A stretch of 64,000 bases of DNA from Dasyornis broadbenti (GCA_013397935.1 VZRN01005628.1:337184-401183), one strand, 5' to 3'. Positions 24,908-39,148 are shown, counted from the stretch's first letter. The notes: generated by a model from the letters alone, not told the origin. Numbers and translations: made by a program.

Positions 24908-27900
24908 AGAAGCAGGCATTAGGTGTGTGCATACGTGCACACATTTACGTATGCATCCAGATTCGGAACTAAATTACAGCAGTGCAAATTGCACTGTTAG
25001 CAATGAAGTTATTACAGGTTAAAACTGAGGGTGGAATTCCATAGCCAATTTACATATGAAAGCATAAGAGACTGAAAAAAACCATAGGCCTTAGTAGTAA
25101 CAGGCATATGGCATGGAGGTTGGTAGGTCTTTTCTAATTCAAAAAAAGTCAAAGAAGAGTTGCAGCAACAGAAGCAAAGCACATACATATTAAAACTCCA
25201 ATGGAGGCTTCAGAAGCACTGGGTGTGTGGCACAGTCCAACATGGCACCTATGGGTTTGCAGCAATTTACACCTGAACTCAGACACAGTACTAAGGCCAA
25301 AACTTTGTTTCCTCTCACCCTGCCATAGAAAGTTGTTGGCTAGTCTCAAAAACTGCATGTCATGATAACTTCCTCAATCAGTAAAAAATAGAAATCAGAA
25401 GAATACACCCACCTAAAAGCAAAAGGCACAGAGAATGAGCCCAACCCTTTATAGTTAATACAAAAGTGTGTGGAACGTTGGCTTCTGACATGTGAGTGCC
25501 TTCAGTAAGCACTGCTAGGCATCTCCAGTTCAATATGTATACTCAACAGAGATAAAGGAGAAAAAAATTACTAAACAGAAATGGAAAAAACAAACAATCA
25601 AACAAAAACAACAACCAAAAAAACCCAAACCAACAAAAAAACCCCAAACATAAACAACAACAACAACAACAAAACAGTCACAAAAAAACCTATTCTGTAA
25701 AAGATGAGCCTGTTGCTCTGTCACAGGCTGTTGGCACCAACAGATTTCTACAGCCTCCTACCAAAAACCAGTGGAAGTCACCCATATTGCACAGGCTCAA
25801 ATTTCACTAGCTACCCTCCCCTCTCACTGGTCCTCAAGTACATGAACAGTTTAAGAAAAGGTCCTGGAAATGATCTTAAATAATCCACCATAAAATGAAT
25901 ATGAGTCACAAATGAAATGACTAATGGCTAGCACAACAAATGTCAATGTTCCTATCTAACATGAGAATTGAAATGGAAGAGCAGACCTGCATTTTGTCTG
26001 AAACGCCATGAAGAAATGTGCAATTACTACAAGAAATGCAGTTACCTACACCTGAGAAGTCTGAAATCTTAAAATAGCAGATAGGCAAGGCAAACACAAC
26101 AGTTTTTGCAAGAGAAACCTCTTGTTTCTCTCTACGCACAAACATTTATTACAAGATGAATTTGAAGGCCTGCTAAAGAAAATGTGATTCCTCAGCAAGG
26201 AGGATGTTTGTCCTCTGAACTCACATGCTGCCCTGCATTAGAAAGGTAAAACCACAGCTATAGCTCTAGAAAAACAACAAAACTGAACTTAGCATGGCTA
26301 GAAAAGAACAGAAGTACGAGATAAAAAACAAAATACAGGCTGGAGTGAAGCTTTGCCAGCTCCTTGAGGCAGGGGAGAAGGTAATATAGCCAAATCAACA
26401 GACAAAATTTGAAAACGACAGGAATGGAAGGATGTTCTCAGTGAAGCCAGCAAGGAACCGAACAGGACAGGAGAAGATCAGGATGCAGATAAACTATGGT
26501 GGATAGACACTTTAAACACTCTCATAAACAAGACAGGACTATACACAAGTGTGGAACACAACGCTTTTCATTCAAACACAGTATAACTTGCAGAAAACTT
26601 GAGCAACCTTCTCCTTCTTGAAGAGTCCATTGAAAATTTATTTGTTTCAGTTCATAAGGATAGGTCCTATTGTCAGAATTGCTCCGGGGTGGCTGCAGGA
26701 GAGGAAAATGGTATCTGGCATTTCTTTCATTTTTAAACAAACTTTTTTCAGCTTTGGGCAATGAATTAAAAAGCATAGGAAAGCACTGGAACCAGAAGCT
26801 AGTAGAGCTTTGCTTACAAATACAGATCTCTTTCCTTCTAGAAAACCATTTAGCATTCTTATTATCTAATAAATGAAGCATTAGTACAGCTAAGCATATT
26901 TGCAGTTCCTGTTGTATAAAATCTCTGGTTGCTCTTAAAAGGGTCCTCTGTTAGAAATAACACATTCATTTTTTTTCCCTTGATGTTGAGATTAGGGAGC
27001 TGAGTGTCTATGTGATTATACCATGGGTATCTATCCCAACTAAAACCTCTTCAAACTGTTGGCCAATATTGATCAAATTTATGATCAGAGGTTTCAGGTG
27101 TATTTTTTAGAAACTCAGTAGTATTGAGATCTCCATTCCATAAAAAATACAGGTCAAATGAATAGAGGAGTGAAATTCTGTTGGCATTCCCATCAGGAAA
27201 TATGGAAAAATCTGTAGAAGGAAAAGACCTAACTACTTCATTACTTCATGGAGAAAACTTCAATCAGACTCACATACTGTTTTAAATATCAAAGTTCAGT
27301 TGAGCTCAAAAAATGGATTCACAAGAAAACAGGCTTCACTGGTCGTGAACTACCCTTGTTTTACTGGTGAGTGGGTAGAAAGCATAGTGAACATATAGTC
27401 CAAAGGCTTTTTTTGTTTGTTTTGCTTTTTAATTTCAACTACTCAATTAGAGTGACTTATTTTTGACCTCACTGCTTCTATGTTTAGAAGCAGAGTTTTG
27501 GCACAGTACTTTATGACCAAATGATACCTCTCTTCAATTTAATTGTAAAATTCTAATTGCTTTAAAAGGTGTCAGGATTTTATCCTTTTCATCCCCAAGT
27601 CATAAGTATATTGCCAGGAGGTCCCAGAAAACGATGCATGTAGAGCACTGTGCAGGTTGTGATCTACTTATTAATCACTGTATCAGTAACTTCCAGCTTC
27701 TACTTGTGCATCAGCCACTTCTGGAGGAGATGATGGCCAAAACTATGGCATAACACTGTAAGTCAATGGCACCGGAGACTCTGAGCTCCCAAAAGGCTGT
27801 GCATTTTTTCACATACTGAGCCTTCTATTATTTGAACTTTCAATAACCATCACTGCTAGGCTGGAAGCCTTTCACTAGTACGAATCACTGGGGAAAGAGG

Positions 27901-29463
27901 AAAAAGAAGAAATTAAACACAAATCAGAACTTGCATTTCAGTATTTCAGATACTTCAGGTGAGTAAGTTAAATTTCCAAAACTGAAACTGACTTCAAACA
28001 ACTTTATTTCCCTACCTATTGCATTAGCACATCACACAGCACTAATTTTATTAATATGTTTCATTTATAATATGCTTATTTGAAACTGGAAGACAATGGT
28101 AAAATACAAGAGGAAAATGAAAAAAGAAAAAACCAACAGCTGCCCCCTAGAAACCAGGAATACGTGCTATACTTTCTACTAAAAAGTGAGAAACATAAAT
28201 AAATCCAAGAGACAGTCACCTATTCATGGCAAAATGGAACCCAGATGCTAACAGATGAGAAGAAATTTGCCTCAGAAATTTGATTGCATAACTGTCCTTC
28301 ATGAAGGATTTTTGTAATCCTCTCAGTAAGCCAATGCCCACCACTCCACCACCAACAGTAGTGCACTAGACTTTTCTGTTCCATTTGGTAAGAAAATCTG
28401 GGCTTGCCATGGTCCACAGACATCTTTTAAACAAGAGCAGAAAATATGGCAGTGACTTTTGTAGCTATGGAGCTAGTTTAATTCAGACTCTAAAATTAGT
28501 CTTACACAATCTCATCATCTCCAGATGCTCCTTCATGCTCATAAATTCACTAAAATGTTTATATTGTCCCATGCAAAAGGGTGAATGCCTGCTGCGGATT
28601 GTTGCTCCAAGGCAGCAATAACTTACTATGTCTTTTCTGTAGCAAGTTGCAGTGGTTTTTTGAAGTACAATCTATAGACATTTGCTCTTTCCATCACACC
28701 TCCCACATTTCCACAAGCCACAACATATTTATGCTTCAAGACATCTTCTGGAACAAATCAGTTTTAGTTTTGAATTAGAATACGCATGACATGAGACAGA
28801 TATAGCTAGGGTTTCTCCTAAGAAAAAAATTGTGTGCTTTTAGAACGGAGACCAAGCAAATATCCAAGACCAAGCTTGCATATAAACCTTAGTTCCAAGC
28901 CAAGGAAATAGCTACCATATGTATTAAAAAGTCAGTATAAAACATAATTAGATTAGATATAACACAACTGGGCCCCCAAAGACCACCATCCAATCTTACT
29001 CGTTCCTTCTTTGGGACCAATTATCATGTTATTATACTGAGCAGTGCTGAGAATCCATCAAGGAAGAAGATCCTATTGTGTTGCCAGACAGAAAGGCAGT
29101 TCTTGTCTCAAACATCATCCCACTACTTTGTCAGTCAAGTTCAGCGTTGGCACATGAGATCGCTGAGCTCATACACAAACTTAGCTCTGTTCTTCCACCA
29201 CCATAATTTCTTTTGTAGTTATGACTTCTGAAAAAGGGAGACATTTCTCACTTTTTCCTCTGTGTGTAAATATCTTGTATGGACTTACTTTCTATTTCTT
29301 TCTCTGACAAGAGATGAAACACGATATGGTGGGGGGAAGCAAGAAAAATAAAATAATGAAGATTTTTGGTAATGAACCCCTCCAAACACTACTATTTACA
29401 GCATTGCACAGTACTGAGATGCGAGCAGTTCGAGCGGGAGTGTGGTGACTGGCACCTCGAGGT
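24906..29463. other. AT-rich non-coding DNA, no gene recognised
   Basis: It includes a perfect 8+1+8 inverted repeat at 24980-24996 and an A/CAA-rich tract at 25561-25690. Open frames are 119 codons or fewer (the longest at 26522-26881, minus) and have no recognisable domains. Confidence 0.55.
25561..25690. repeat. A-rich/(CAA)n low-complexity tract
   Basis: Almost entirely A and C on the plus strand, with a clean (CAA) run at about 25655-25672. Antisense frames give Val/Phe-rich peptides that are artefacts. Confidence 0.85.
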
Positions 29464-29578
29464 GACTAGAGATCTGGGTTCTTGGTACTTATTTCTGACT
29501 CCACTCCTGGCTCAATGGGTATCCCTGGGGATATAACTTAACCTCCTCTGCTCCAGATTTCACCTGATGAAAAGGCAC
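29464..29578 (+). mobile_element. MIR-like ancient core-SINE fragment
   Basis: The order of motifs matches the MIR core and 3' part: GATCTGGGTTC, CACTCCTGGCTC, then ATAACTTAACCTCCTCTG, and a diverged block resembling the MIR 'cctcatctgtaaaatgg' region. Divergence is high, as expected for an ancient amniote repeat. It is directly preceded by the 12-base palindrome CACCTCGAGGTG (29453-29464). Confidence 0.5.
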
Positions 29579-32500
29579 AAAGCTCACAAGGCATGTGAAA
29601 GGACATGCAAAGTCAAGCCTTTGGTTGTCTACATCTTAATTTCTCTAAAATTGTGACAGACAAAATTCTTACTAATTTCTATTTAAGTAATAATGTATTA
29701 ATATGAACAATATTAATTCTTGTTAAATGGCTTAAGATCCACCTTTGCAGCACTCAGAGAAAGCATTTGATCATCAGTTAATGTAAACTGAGCTCAATGA
29801 ATGAGCCTATAATTTTTCTTAATTTTTCATTGCCTGTAATACTCACCTAGAGTAGAAATAAATATTAAACAAGGTTCAATTAAATATCCAGCATCAATTT
29901 GTGGTTGGTTGAAGTGCTGTTTTTGTGTAAATTGGAGAGACAGGGCATCGGATTTAGTTTTTCACTGCATGCTTCACAAAGATAGTCCTAAGCACTAATG
30001 TCTAGAGTTTTAAACTACCTGCTTCGGTGCAAAGCTTAAATAACCAATCACTCTGCCAATGCCTATGCCTTTAAGTCAATGTTGTGTTGACTCTTTAAAT
30101 ATTTTCACTTTTTAATATAAACTTTTCAGACAAAAATTTATCTTAGAGAACAAGGACCCTACAGAACCAAAATGGAGAGAAGTTACCACTTCCTGGTTTT
30201 CCAGTCTCACCTGTTTAAGTACAGCTGACCCAGCACAGAGGAATGCATTGCCCTTGTCTGGGGGAGGGCCTGTTTATCAGCCTTTTAATGACTTACAGAA
30301 GAAATCCCCTCATTTAGGGATCATGATGGTACTGATTATTAATATCAAGCAGAAGAGCCTACCAGCCACACCAGGAGATTGAAAGAAAACTGTGTCTTGG
30401 GTTCTGTTTCAACCTCTGGAGAGGAAAAAAGACACCTGGAATTTGCATATGTTGATGATTTCAAAATCCTGCTCAGCAGGCATTTTCACTGCTGCACACT
30501 TAGACACAACCAAAATTAAACCTGGCAATAGGAGAGAAATTCTTCAGATATCCCACATCAAAATGGCTGGTCTTCACGTGCATCCTACACCAAAATAGCT
30601 GGGTTTCCAAAATATTACATCAGAGGACTTGGAAATTAAAGCCTGTATTTGCATACTTTAAATCCACCTATAAATTGGCTGCAGACAAAACAGAACATGC
30701 AACTGAAACAACATATACAATACTATTATTGTACCCTTCATGCAAAACCGGCTGTCTAGCGTTTTCTCCTTCCAAATCCAACACAAGACAAATGGTATAT
30801 CTCTAGAATCCTTTAATCTTTGCCAACTACCTAAACAAATAAGCAGCGAATAATGAAGCTTAGCTATTACCTGCTATTATTGCACATCTATGAAGGCCCA
30901 AGAGAAAAGGCCACCAGCTCCAGCCTCTTGACTAGATTAAAAAATCATAACATTACATGGTTTTTGTTAGATCTGTGGTACAGCAGAGTAGATTTTACAA
31001 GGACACAAAGTAGAGGAAAGCAACGTAATTGATCATTCATTAAAATAACAGCAGTAAAATTCTATGTTAGAAAATGTACTTAATAAGTTTTGTCATACTA
31101 TTTTGGTTTTCTAAATTTTCATGACTGCCACTAACCATAAAGTGAAAGTTCCATGAAATACAATGACTTGCACAGATTAAATCAGATACTTCGTATTCAA
31201 TAACTTTCAGTTATTTTTACAAATATTAACCTCTGCATAGAGACTACCCTTCCTGATACAATGCCTCCTTACGTATAAAGCCAGCTTTTACTCCACTCCC
31301 ATCTGCATTTTATTAGGTATTTTAGACAGCACTTTACTGTCACTGGGGAAGTTTCAAATTTAATCTAAGGCAACTACTGCATCCCAGCTGAAAAAGTAGC
31401 AGGTACAAAAAGTAATTTGTAGTTAGTCACATCATCACAAGTTGGTTTACATTTATTCTATATGAAGTTAAATTACCATTCTCACGTGAAACCCAGAAAA
31501 CTGGAATTCACTTACAAAGAAAGCCTTGCAAAGCCTTTTTCAAGTTGTGAGCATGGTCTGTCCCATCTGCTCAATACATACAGTTTCCATCAGTATTTGA
31601 AAGCTGTATGCAAGTCCTGATGGGGAACACATGCTTATTACTGGAGTGTCCTGAGTAATCACATATCATGAACAATCGAATGTAGAGTTTCTGTTTATTA
31701 CTCTGTGTACATTTGTAATGTAGAATCTTGGTATGTAACTATCCCTATGACATCACAACATTTGAGGAGGCAATATTTGAGGAACGGGTTTCACAAACTT
31801 CCATACATGCCAAATCTTTCTCAAACATTGTGTTCTCTAACAAAAAAAAAAAAAATACCAAACACAGTAAGATGAAAGACAGCAGGCTGCTCAGTTTGAA
31901 TTCACTTCCACTCAAATTAATGCTGGAAATGATGGTACCTCCAGGTGCATGTGGTTTCTACATATGCTCAGCATATTTAACAAAGACTACTTCAAAACTG
32001 TGACAAGTGCATGCAAAGACCTGGATAGCAAGCTGACTAATATTCTTCAGTTAAAGGGTGTTTTAAAAGCTTCAAGCATCCACTGCTCCTCTGACTAAGC
32101 TGTGGAGAGAACACAGGCAGAAGAGAGGACATAGAACAAAGCAATACACTTTTCTGGGCTTCAAAGTAAAGAATATTAATGTTTTCCCAGCTTTTGGGAG
32201 GTAGTAATTGACACCCCAGAATGGACATGAAGAAGCTAAAATGGAGTAATACTTCATCTTTCATCATCTGGTGCAAAAGTCTAGCAGGCTGCTATCAAAC
32301 ATAAGGACAGTGCCCAAGGGCAAAAGGACCAAAATTGGGGTGGTGGAGTAGAATGAAAATGATGAGCAAGAATTGTGTATACATTACTAATCCCAAGAAA
32401 GTACAAAAGGAAAAAACAGAAGGTGGTGGTTTAGAAGGAATAAAAAGAGGCAGAAAAAATGAAAGGCACCTTTTTTTCCTCACTCATCAAGCCTGCAACA

Positions 32501-33639
32501 ATGAGGCAGGAAAAACAGGAACTTCAATTCTTTGTTACTTCAAGTTCCATTGTTAGACAGAGCTAATGATGGACATCTCACAGGTCATCCAGCCCTAGGA
32601 ATGAACCAATTTGGAAAGGCACAGAAAAGCCTTCGTAGTAAAAGGCACCTGCCAACTAACAGCAGCAGTTGTGTCCCTGAAGGTTCAAAGATTTTGTTAA
32701 ATTTTGGAATTTCTCTTAGCAATAACTAGAGGATGCTTTAGTACACAACCCTTTTAGTATTCCAGTAAGCCAAGCGACCTCAAATATAGAAAAAAAATGT
32801 CTTGAAGTGCCCATTCTGTACCTCCATAGTTACACTACACTAGCACAAATGTTATATGAAGTTTTACATACAAAAAGATTGTCTGCTGTGCCTTACAAAA
32901 TTTTTTAAAATATGTATTGTTTGCAAAATTACTCATCACAAGCTTAATGATGACTCGCATATTGGCAAAAATGGACAAAATTACAAACTGCTGATTTTCA
33001 TTTTGAATCTGTGTTAAACTAAAATATGTTCCTTTTAATCAAATAGGTTTATTTCAGGGATTCAGATGTAATGTGGAATTGAAGGTAGGGGGAATATAAG
33101 AGAATCTAGAACTTTGCAGAAACCCTTTTCTCTTTTAGAGACATGCACTCAATACTTTGTTGAAGCGCATTTCCATGACTATGAGGCTATAAAATTTTAT
33201 ACCAGCTGTAGATCATCTCCCATAGGATATTTTATCCTAACAAGGGAAATATACTGGCTTTAGATTCAGAGTTAAGGAGAAAGAATAAAAATCAAGCAAA
33301 GAGTGAACACAGAAATACATGGCATGACTTTTTTTCCTTTTAATGAAATATTTTCTTCTAATTAAGCTTTAATTTTGTAGGAAAACATCAAGGGTATATA
33401 TATTGCAAAATCCATTTTGTACAGAAAAAAATTAGAATATGCAAAATCTTGTGCTTTAATTTGGGGCATGAGAGAAAATTGGCCAAAATATTTGCTTAGC
33501 ATCAGAAGCAGAGTGTCCATGGTCCTAAATATTATATGAAAGAGAAGGAACCAAATATAGCAATATTTAACAATAATATACTGTTAAATGTTCATGTACA
33601 GAAAACAAAAGAGAACAAAAAAAAAAAAAGTTGTTTAGC
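29579..33639. other. AT-rich non-coding DNA with enhancer-like composition at 29690-30130
   Basis: No coding sequence is recognised. The part at 29690-30130 is dense in TAAT-type homeodomain cores, CTTTG/TTTGATC-like TCF motifs and a CCAAT-type ACCAATCAC. It lacks any simple-sequence or repeat signature. An A14 run lies at 31842-31855 and an A13 run at 33617-33629. Function is inferred only from composition. Confidence 0.35.
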
Positions 33640-33895
33640 CGTGCCTTAATTATTAAGCCGTGGTTTTTAAAAAATGTCATTAAAAAAACTATTTTCTCAA
33701 AAGAAAGAGTTAAGCAACAAAGCTATTTATGCGTTTTTCTCAGCACTCAATATACGACTAAAGAGCCTGCAATTTTCAAGGTGATTTGCAATTTTCATTA
33801 ATTTGTTGGAGGTTTTGTAGCTCAATAATGAGACACTTTCATCAGTTATTAGTGAATCAGAGCTGTTTGCAGCTTTAATTCAAACACAGTAAATA
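33640..33895. promoter_or_regulatory. Candidate conserved non-coding element
   Basis: Repeat-free, frame-free AT-rich sequence with many homeodomain-type cores. It includes a perfect 6+1+6 inverted repeat CTTAATTATTAAG (33645-33657), TCATTAATTT, CTCAATAATGAG, GTTATTAG and GCTTTAATTC. This composition resembles vertebrate developmental enhancers. I cannot see conservation from one sequence, so this is inference. Confidence 0.25.
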
Positions 33896-34959
33896 CAAAT
33901 GCAAATGTGCACATGATTTTCTATTATTATTTCTAGAGGGTGAAAGAAGGCAAATGATCTTCAGGAGAATGGGAATGTTTACCATTACTTGCCTAAAATT
34001 GATTAACAGCCCCATAGAGCTGGAAGTGAACTGGGAGCAGCTGATGAACGCCAATATTTGGGTTCTGATGAACTGCAAATGGTCATTGGGGGCTGGGTTG
34101 CTGCCTTTACCTGCCCAAAACCTGAAAATCTAAAGGTTTTGTCTACTTTAGGAGATGCTACTGTTGCACAGTTATAAAGATACGGTTTCATTCAATAATA
34201 GTTCTTGATTCATGGGAAAAATCCTTGAAGTTTAGGAACCACATTAATTCTGACCATTTAGATCTAGCACCTTAAAATTCTTGTACAAGTCTATAGACTA
34301 CATCTGTATTTCAGAGTTTTGATGGAATGGATTTAAATGAGACCTAAAATGAGAAGATTTAACTGCATGTTAAGGTGTCTGAAAATGTAAAAAGATACTC
34401 AGAATAGTTCACAGGGTGACCAGAGAGATTCCTAATATCTGTTGAAGCTGATGGAAAAATCAGTATCAAAAAATTTTGATGCCATTGAAATCCCATTCTT
34501 TCAAAACCTCTTTGAGCATCTACCTCTACAACTCTGGTCCAGAGAACAGTAAACTTATTTTCTTTTTCCTTCCAGTTATCAAGTATAGGATATTTCCTTC
34601 TTTCAAACCCAGCTGTTAATTAAAAAAAAGAAAAACATTTATGTTAGAGATGGGTAACACAGAGTTTCTACTCAATAGCCACTTGATGGCAGCGTCATGT
34701 ATAAAAAGATTTGCCTCTGAAATTGAAACTTTAAAGAAAACCCTTCAATAGCAGTAAGAAGCCAACCCAAATGCTACTTTGATTACTGCAGAGTATTACC
34801 CTCCCAACAGAACTCTTTTTAATGATATTTTTAAGGTTAGCAACTAAATCAATAAGTAAACCCATAACAATAATGAATTTTAAATTTCAGAAATGCTGCT
34901 ATGAAGATTATTCCTTTAAAATCTATATATGAAACACTTTCAATACCTGTTATTAATTT

Positions 34960-34993
34960 GATATTCATTCTAGCATGATATTCATTCTAGCAT
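34960..34993. repeat. 17-bp perfect tandem duplication
   Basis: GATATTCATTCTAGCAT occurs twice in direct succession with no mismatch, so the duplication is recent or still variable. Confidence 0.95.
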
Positions 34994-37900
34994 AACACAG
35001 TGTTAATTTGTTTCAGAAGAAACAAATTGAAAGAATTGCATGAGGATTTACTAAGAAAGAGTTCATGGGCACTTTTAAAATTTAATAAATAAAATTTAAT
35101 AAAAATATGTCACACTTGTGTTACCAGCACAGTATTAATTCTGCAGCATATAACTGTGAGAGTGCTTCACATTTCCTGCCATCAAGATAATCCACTTTGT
35201 TTGGTCAACAGACACAGCCAATGTCAAGAAGCTTGATAGAAGAGGGAAAGCAGCTCATGGAAGGATATAGGTCAAGTTCAAAGGTTTCTCTTCCTCTCCT
35301 GACTTATTCATCTGTTTGCTCTCCCGCCTGGAGAGCAGACCCAGACTGTTTCAGCTGGAAATAGGAAAGTCTAGATCCCTCTGTAGAAAGTGAACAACTG
35401 GTTAGAATCTGCCTTTGCCTCCCAGGATGTCCAAATGTGATCACACCCAGCTTCAGGCATTTTTACGTTGGTTTGAAAAACAGATCATCCCCAAGATGTA
35501 ATGACTGCTCAGCATATTGATAGCAGTGGTCAATAACATATGGCAATAATGCAACTGCAAAGACAGCTCTGTGAGGAACATATTCTACCCTTGATTTGCT
35601 GGAAAACATTTGCTTGCAGAACTAAAGACATACCTAGTGAAGCAAAAACAACTATCTTATTCCAGTCTTTTAAGAGTTAGGCAACTACTTAAGACTAAAT
35701 ACTGTCATTCTCTTGATTTATGACTGGAATTTCTATCACCATTAATGATTATTCAACATACTGAGTGAAAGAGGAAGAAATCTTTTACAGGGTGAAACTA
35801 ACAAAAAAAAAAAAATCAATGTTCATAAATATATTTTTGAGTTATAGAAACATTAAATAACACCCTGAGCTAATACAGAATTAATAACCACAAAAATTTT
35901 CAAAATTTGGTTAATTCATTTCAAGCACTAGAGCTTGGAATGTTAGTTTGTAACCCATTTTTTTTTATCAAGTTCTTAAACCTCTGCAAATATGGTTTAC
36001 AATAGAAGCTGAAAGAGAAAGCCCATCAAGTCCAGAATAACAAACAGAAGCAATGTTTTAGATCTAAAACTAATGTTACATTTCTCATTACTTTTGTGAA
36101 TCACAACATTCATAGGAAATAGTCTCAATAGTTCATTTTACCTGAGTTTTAAAATTAGATAAATGGCCTAGGAATTTCCAGAAAATTTTGAAAAAAGAAA
36201 TTAAAAAGTATTTCCTGCTCTTCCTCCACCAAAACATTGCTATATTAAAAGAATTAACATAAAAAAAATTAAGAAAGTAGTTCTCTGATAGTTTTATCAA
36301 ACAGGATTCAACATATGATGATAAGATAACACCAAAGAGTTCTGGGACCATTCTTCCAACAGTATCTTGAAAATATACTTTTTGGGTTTTATATAAACCT
36401 TAATGTATTTAAGTGTGATCTAAACTTTTCTTGATGTTTTATTTCACTTAAATTTATATTTAAGCTATAAGCACTGTTTTATTTTATACCTAACAATAAA
36501 CAGTTTTCTATAACTAGGACTGGGAAGTTAAATAGAGACGAAGGGAGGAATGGGACAAAAAGTAGCAACTGTAAATTCAATTTCCAAATGTAGCATTACT
36601 GCGTTCCTTTCTGTACTAGTACTGCATTATATAAGTCTTCATTTTCATACTAAAAAAAGGGTGAGAAAGGACCTGAAAAATGTTATTTCAGGTAAACTTA
36701 AAGAATATGAATCACATATGACTGAAATACGAACATAATAGCTGAAATTACTTTTCTTCATACATAAAAGAAAGTCCTGAGGCTGCAACTTGAGTGATTT
36801 AATCAACTGTGTATGATTTATGAACTCCTTTTTTTTTTAATGAAAGAGTCCACAAACCTGCTCCTTCTCAAACTAGAGAGGCGGGGGAGGGATTTGTTCA
36901 TTTATTAATACCTCAGTATTCATTTTTATAGAACTCCTTTTTCATTGCTGGAGGCCATACTTTGTTATTTCACCATTTGGAAAATATATAAAAGCGCCAT
37001 TGCCAGGATTGATGTATTCCCGACTAAATCTTATAAACATGGGGTGAGAGTCTATTATTCATCAGAAGATGTACTCTTTCAGTTTGGTGGCAGACACACA
37101 GAAATTGTCCTGGAAATCAAGAACCTCGAAGACTGTTCTGTAGATCACAGTCAAGCAGTCTCCAGAGCTGATTGTGATCATCAAGTGACAGAATATAATC
37201 AAGACCAGTGAAACCAAGTAATTTCAAATTTTAGTGGTGAAAATGAGAAACTAAAAGGTTTATTTCGTTTGGCTATTCAGTTTACTCATGAAATTTAACT
37301 TTATTCCTCGAGAATCACAAAGCTTTAAAACCGACCACTTTAGAATTAATAGCACAAATTAGTACCCAACATTGTAGTAAATGGCAGTTCCATGTTTGCA
37401 ATGAGATTATACATTTTGGTGGAGGCTGTGCCATAGCTTAGCTTAAAAGCATTTCAAAGAAGAGGCTGTAGGTTCTTGCTGCACAAGAGTAACGTTCTTG
37501 TTAATGGAAGGGAATCAAGCAGAGAGCAGAAGGCACTGGCAGAACAAGAGGTGCTGATTTTTGTAGAAAAATGTAAGCAAGATGCAATGACTTGTGTTGG
37601 AGAGAAGCTGGAATGGTGAAGCAGCCTGTGGATGTGGAGCCTCAGTTAAAGCGTCAACTTTTTAAAAAAGGAAAAATTCTTTCCTCAGAAATTATGAAAT
37701 TTCATGTTCAAGTTCTGAGAAAATCTTGTTTTAACTAGTTACTACTATTCAGCATTTTATATGTTTTGAAATTTTGGAGATTTTGGAGTTTGTTTTATTT
37801 TTTCATTTAAATAGACATTAAAATGACCCTACAATATTTTTTTGTGGAATACAGATAAGAGGTTTGCAAATGTTATTTTAGCTTCAAAGCTTTCTCTTGC

Positions 37901-39148
37901 CCTTCCCGTGGCCTGCTAAGCAGTTAATATTTCATATTTAACCAAATGGTTTAGATTTCCACATGCAGTCAGTTTCTTTCTTTTCTAGACAGAATTGACG
38001 AGTAATAACTACAAATGTTAAATATCGTATAGCTATTTCTTCTTAACATTGTTTCTATATACTTATTTATTTTCCTTAGTGGTTCTTTAAAAAATCTTCT
38101 CACTTTGAACAGTGTGAATCCCTTCATAATTAGGTGGAAGATGTTTTTATACAAACATATATAAAAGCAAACTGCACATGCAACTTCATGAGAATATATA
38201 AAACTCTTTCCTATTTTGCTATCAGTTATTTACTTATCAGCGCACACACATAACACTGAAAAATAGAAAATATTTCTGTTTTTACTGGAATAGAATGGAC
38301 AAAATGTGAAATAATGAGAAATTAATGATTTTGTAAATTTCAGATTACAATATCTTTAACAGATAAATGGAATAATATTTAAGATTAGCCGGACTACTTG
38401 ATACTACTCTTTATTTTTTTTTTTAGTAGATGTAATTCCCAGATTTCCGTTCTTTCTAACTTGAGTCTTAGGAACGCAAGTATCATATTGCACCAAATAA
38501 ATCCTAATAAATGCTTAATAGACAAATATGCTTGTTGTTTTTCTTCTGCTTGTTAATGACCTCCACAGATTTATCTTTCAACTCAGAAGCTGCTTCTCTT
38601 TTTCCTAACTGTCCTTTTGCACTGAATTGCACCATTTTCATATTCATAAGTACTGCAAGAAAATCTTGCAGCATGGCTGATAATGCTTGGTTTCAAATTT
38701 GATAGTTGATAGTATTCTCATAGTTTCTTAGTGTCATTTGATAACATATACATGGAGAGTGATTCTGCTACTCATGAACAACAAAAATATTTTACAGAAT
38801 AAGCTTCTAATATAAATATGAAAGTTGTCCCATGTGTCTGTTACTCTATCTACAAACCTTCCTTTTGTATCAAAGATCATAACTCACAAGAATCTGTCAA
38901 TTAAGTGGTGATCTTTAAGAAGAGAATAAAAAGTACTTCCCATGGAAGAAAAATTATACCAGAATAATTTTCCCCTCCCGCCCCACTGTCAGCCTCTTAT
39001 GCATGAACCTTTCCTTCAGAAATAGTATTACCCTGTACTGAGGGTGATATTACTCCTAAAGTTATTTGGAAACTTACAGTGAAGACACTGTTTTGATGGG
39101 AACAAGGCACAGAAATATTGGCCCCACAATAACACAACATAAAGAAGT

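Noticed and set aside
25530..25724. Minus-strand Val/Phe/Cys-rich frame resembling a membrane segment
   Set aside because: Antisense translation of the A/CAA-rich low-complexity tract.
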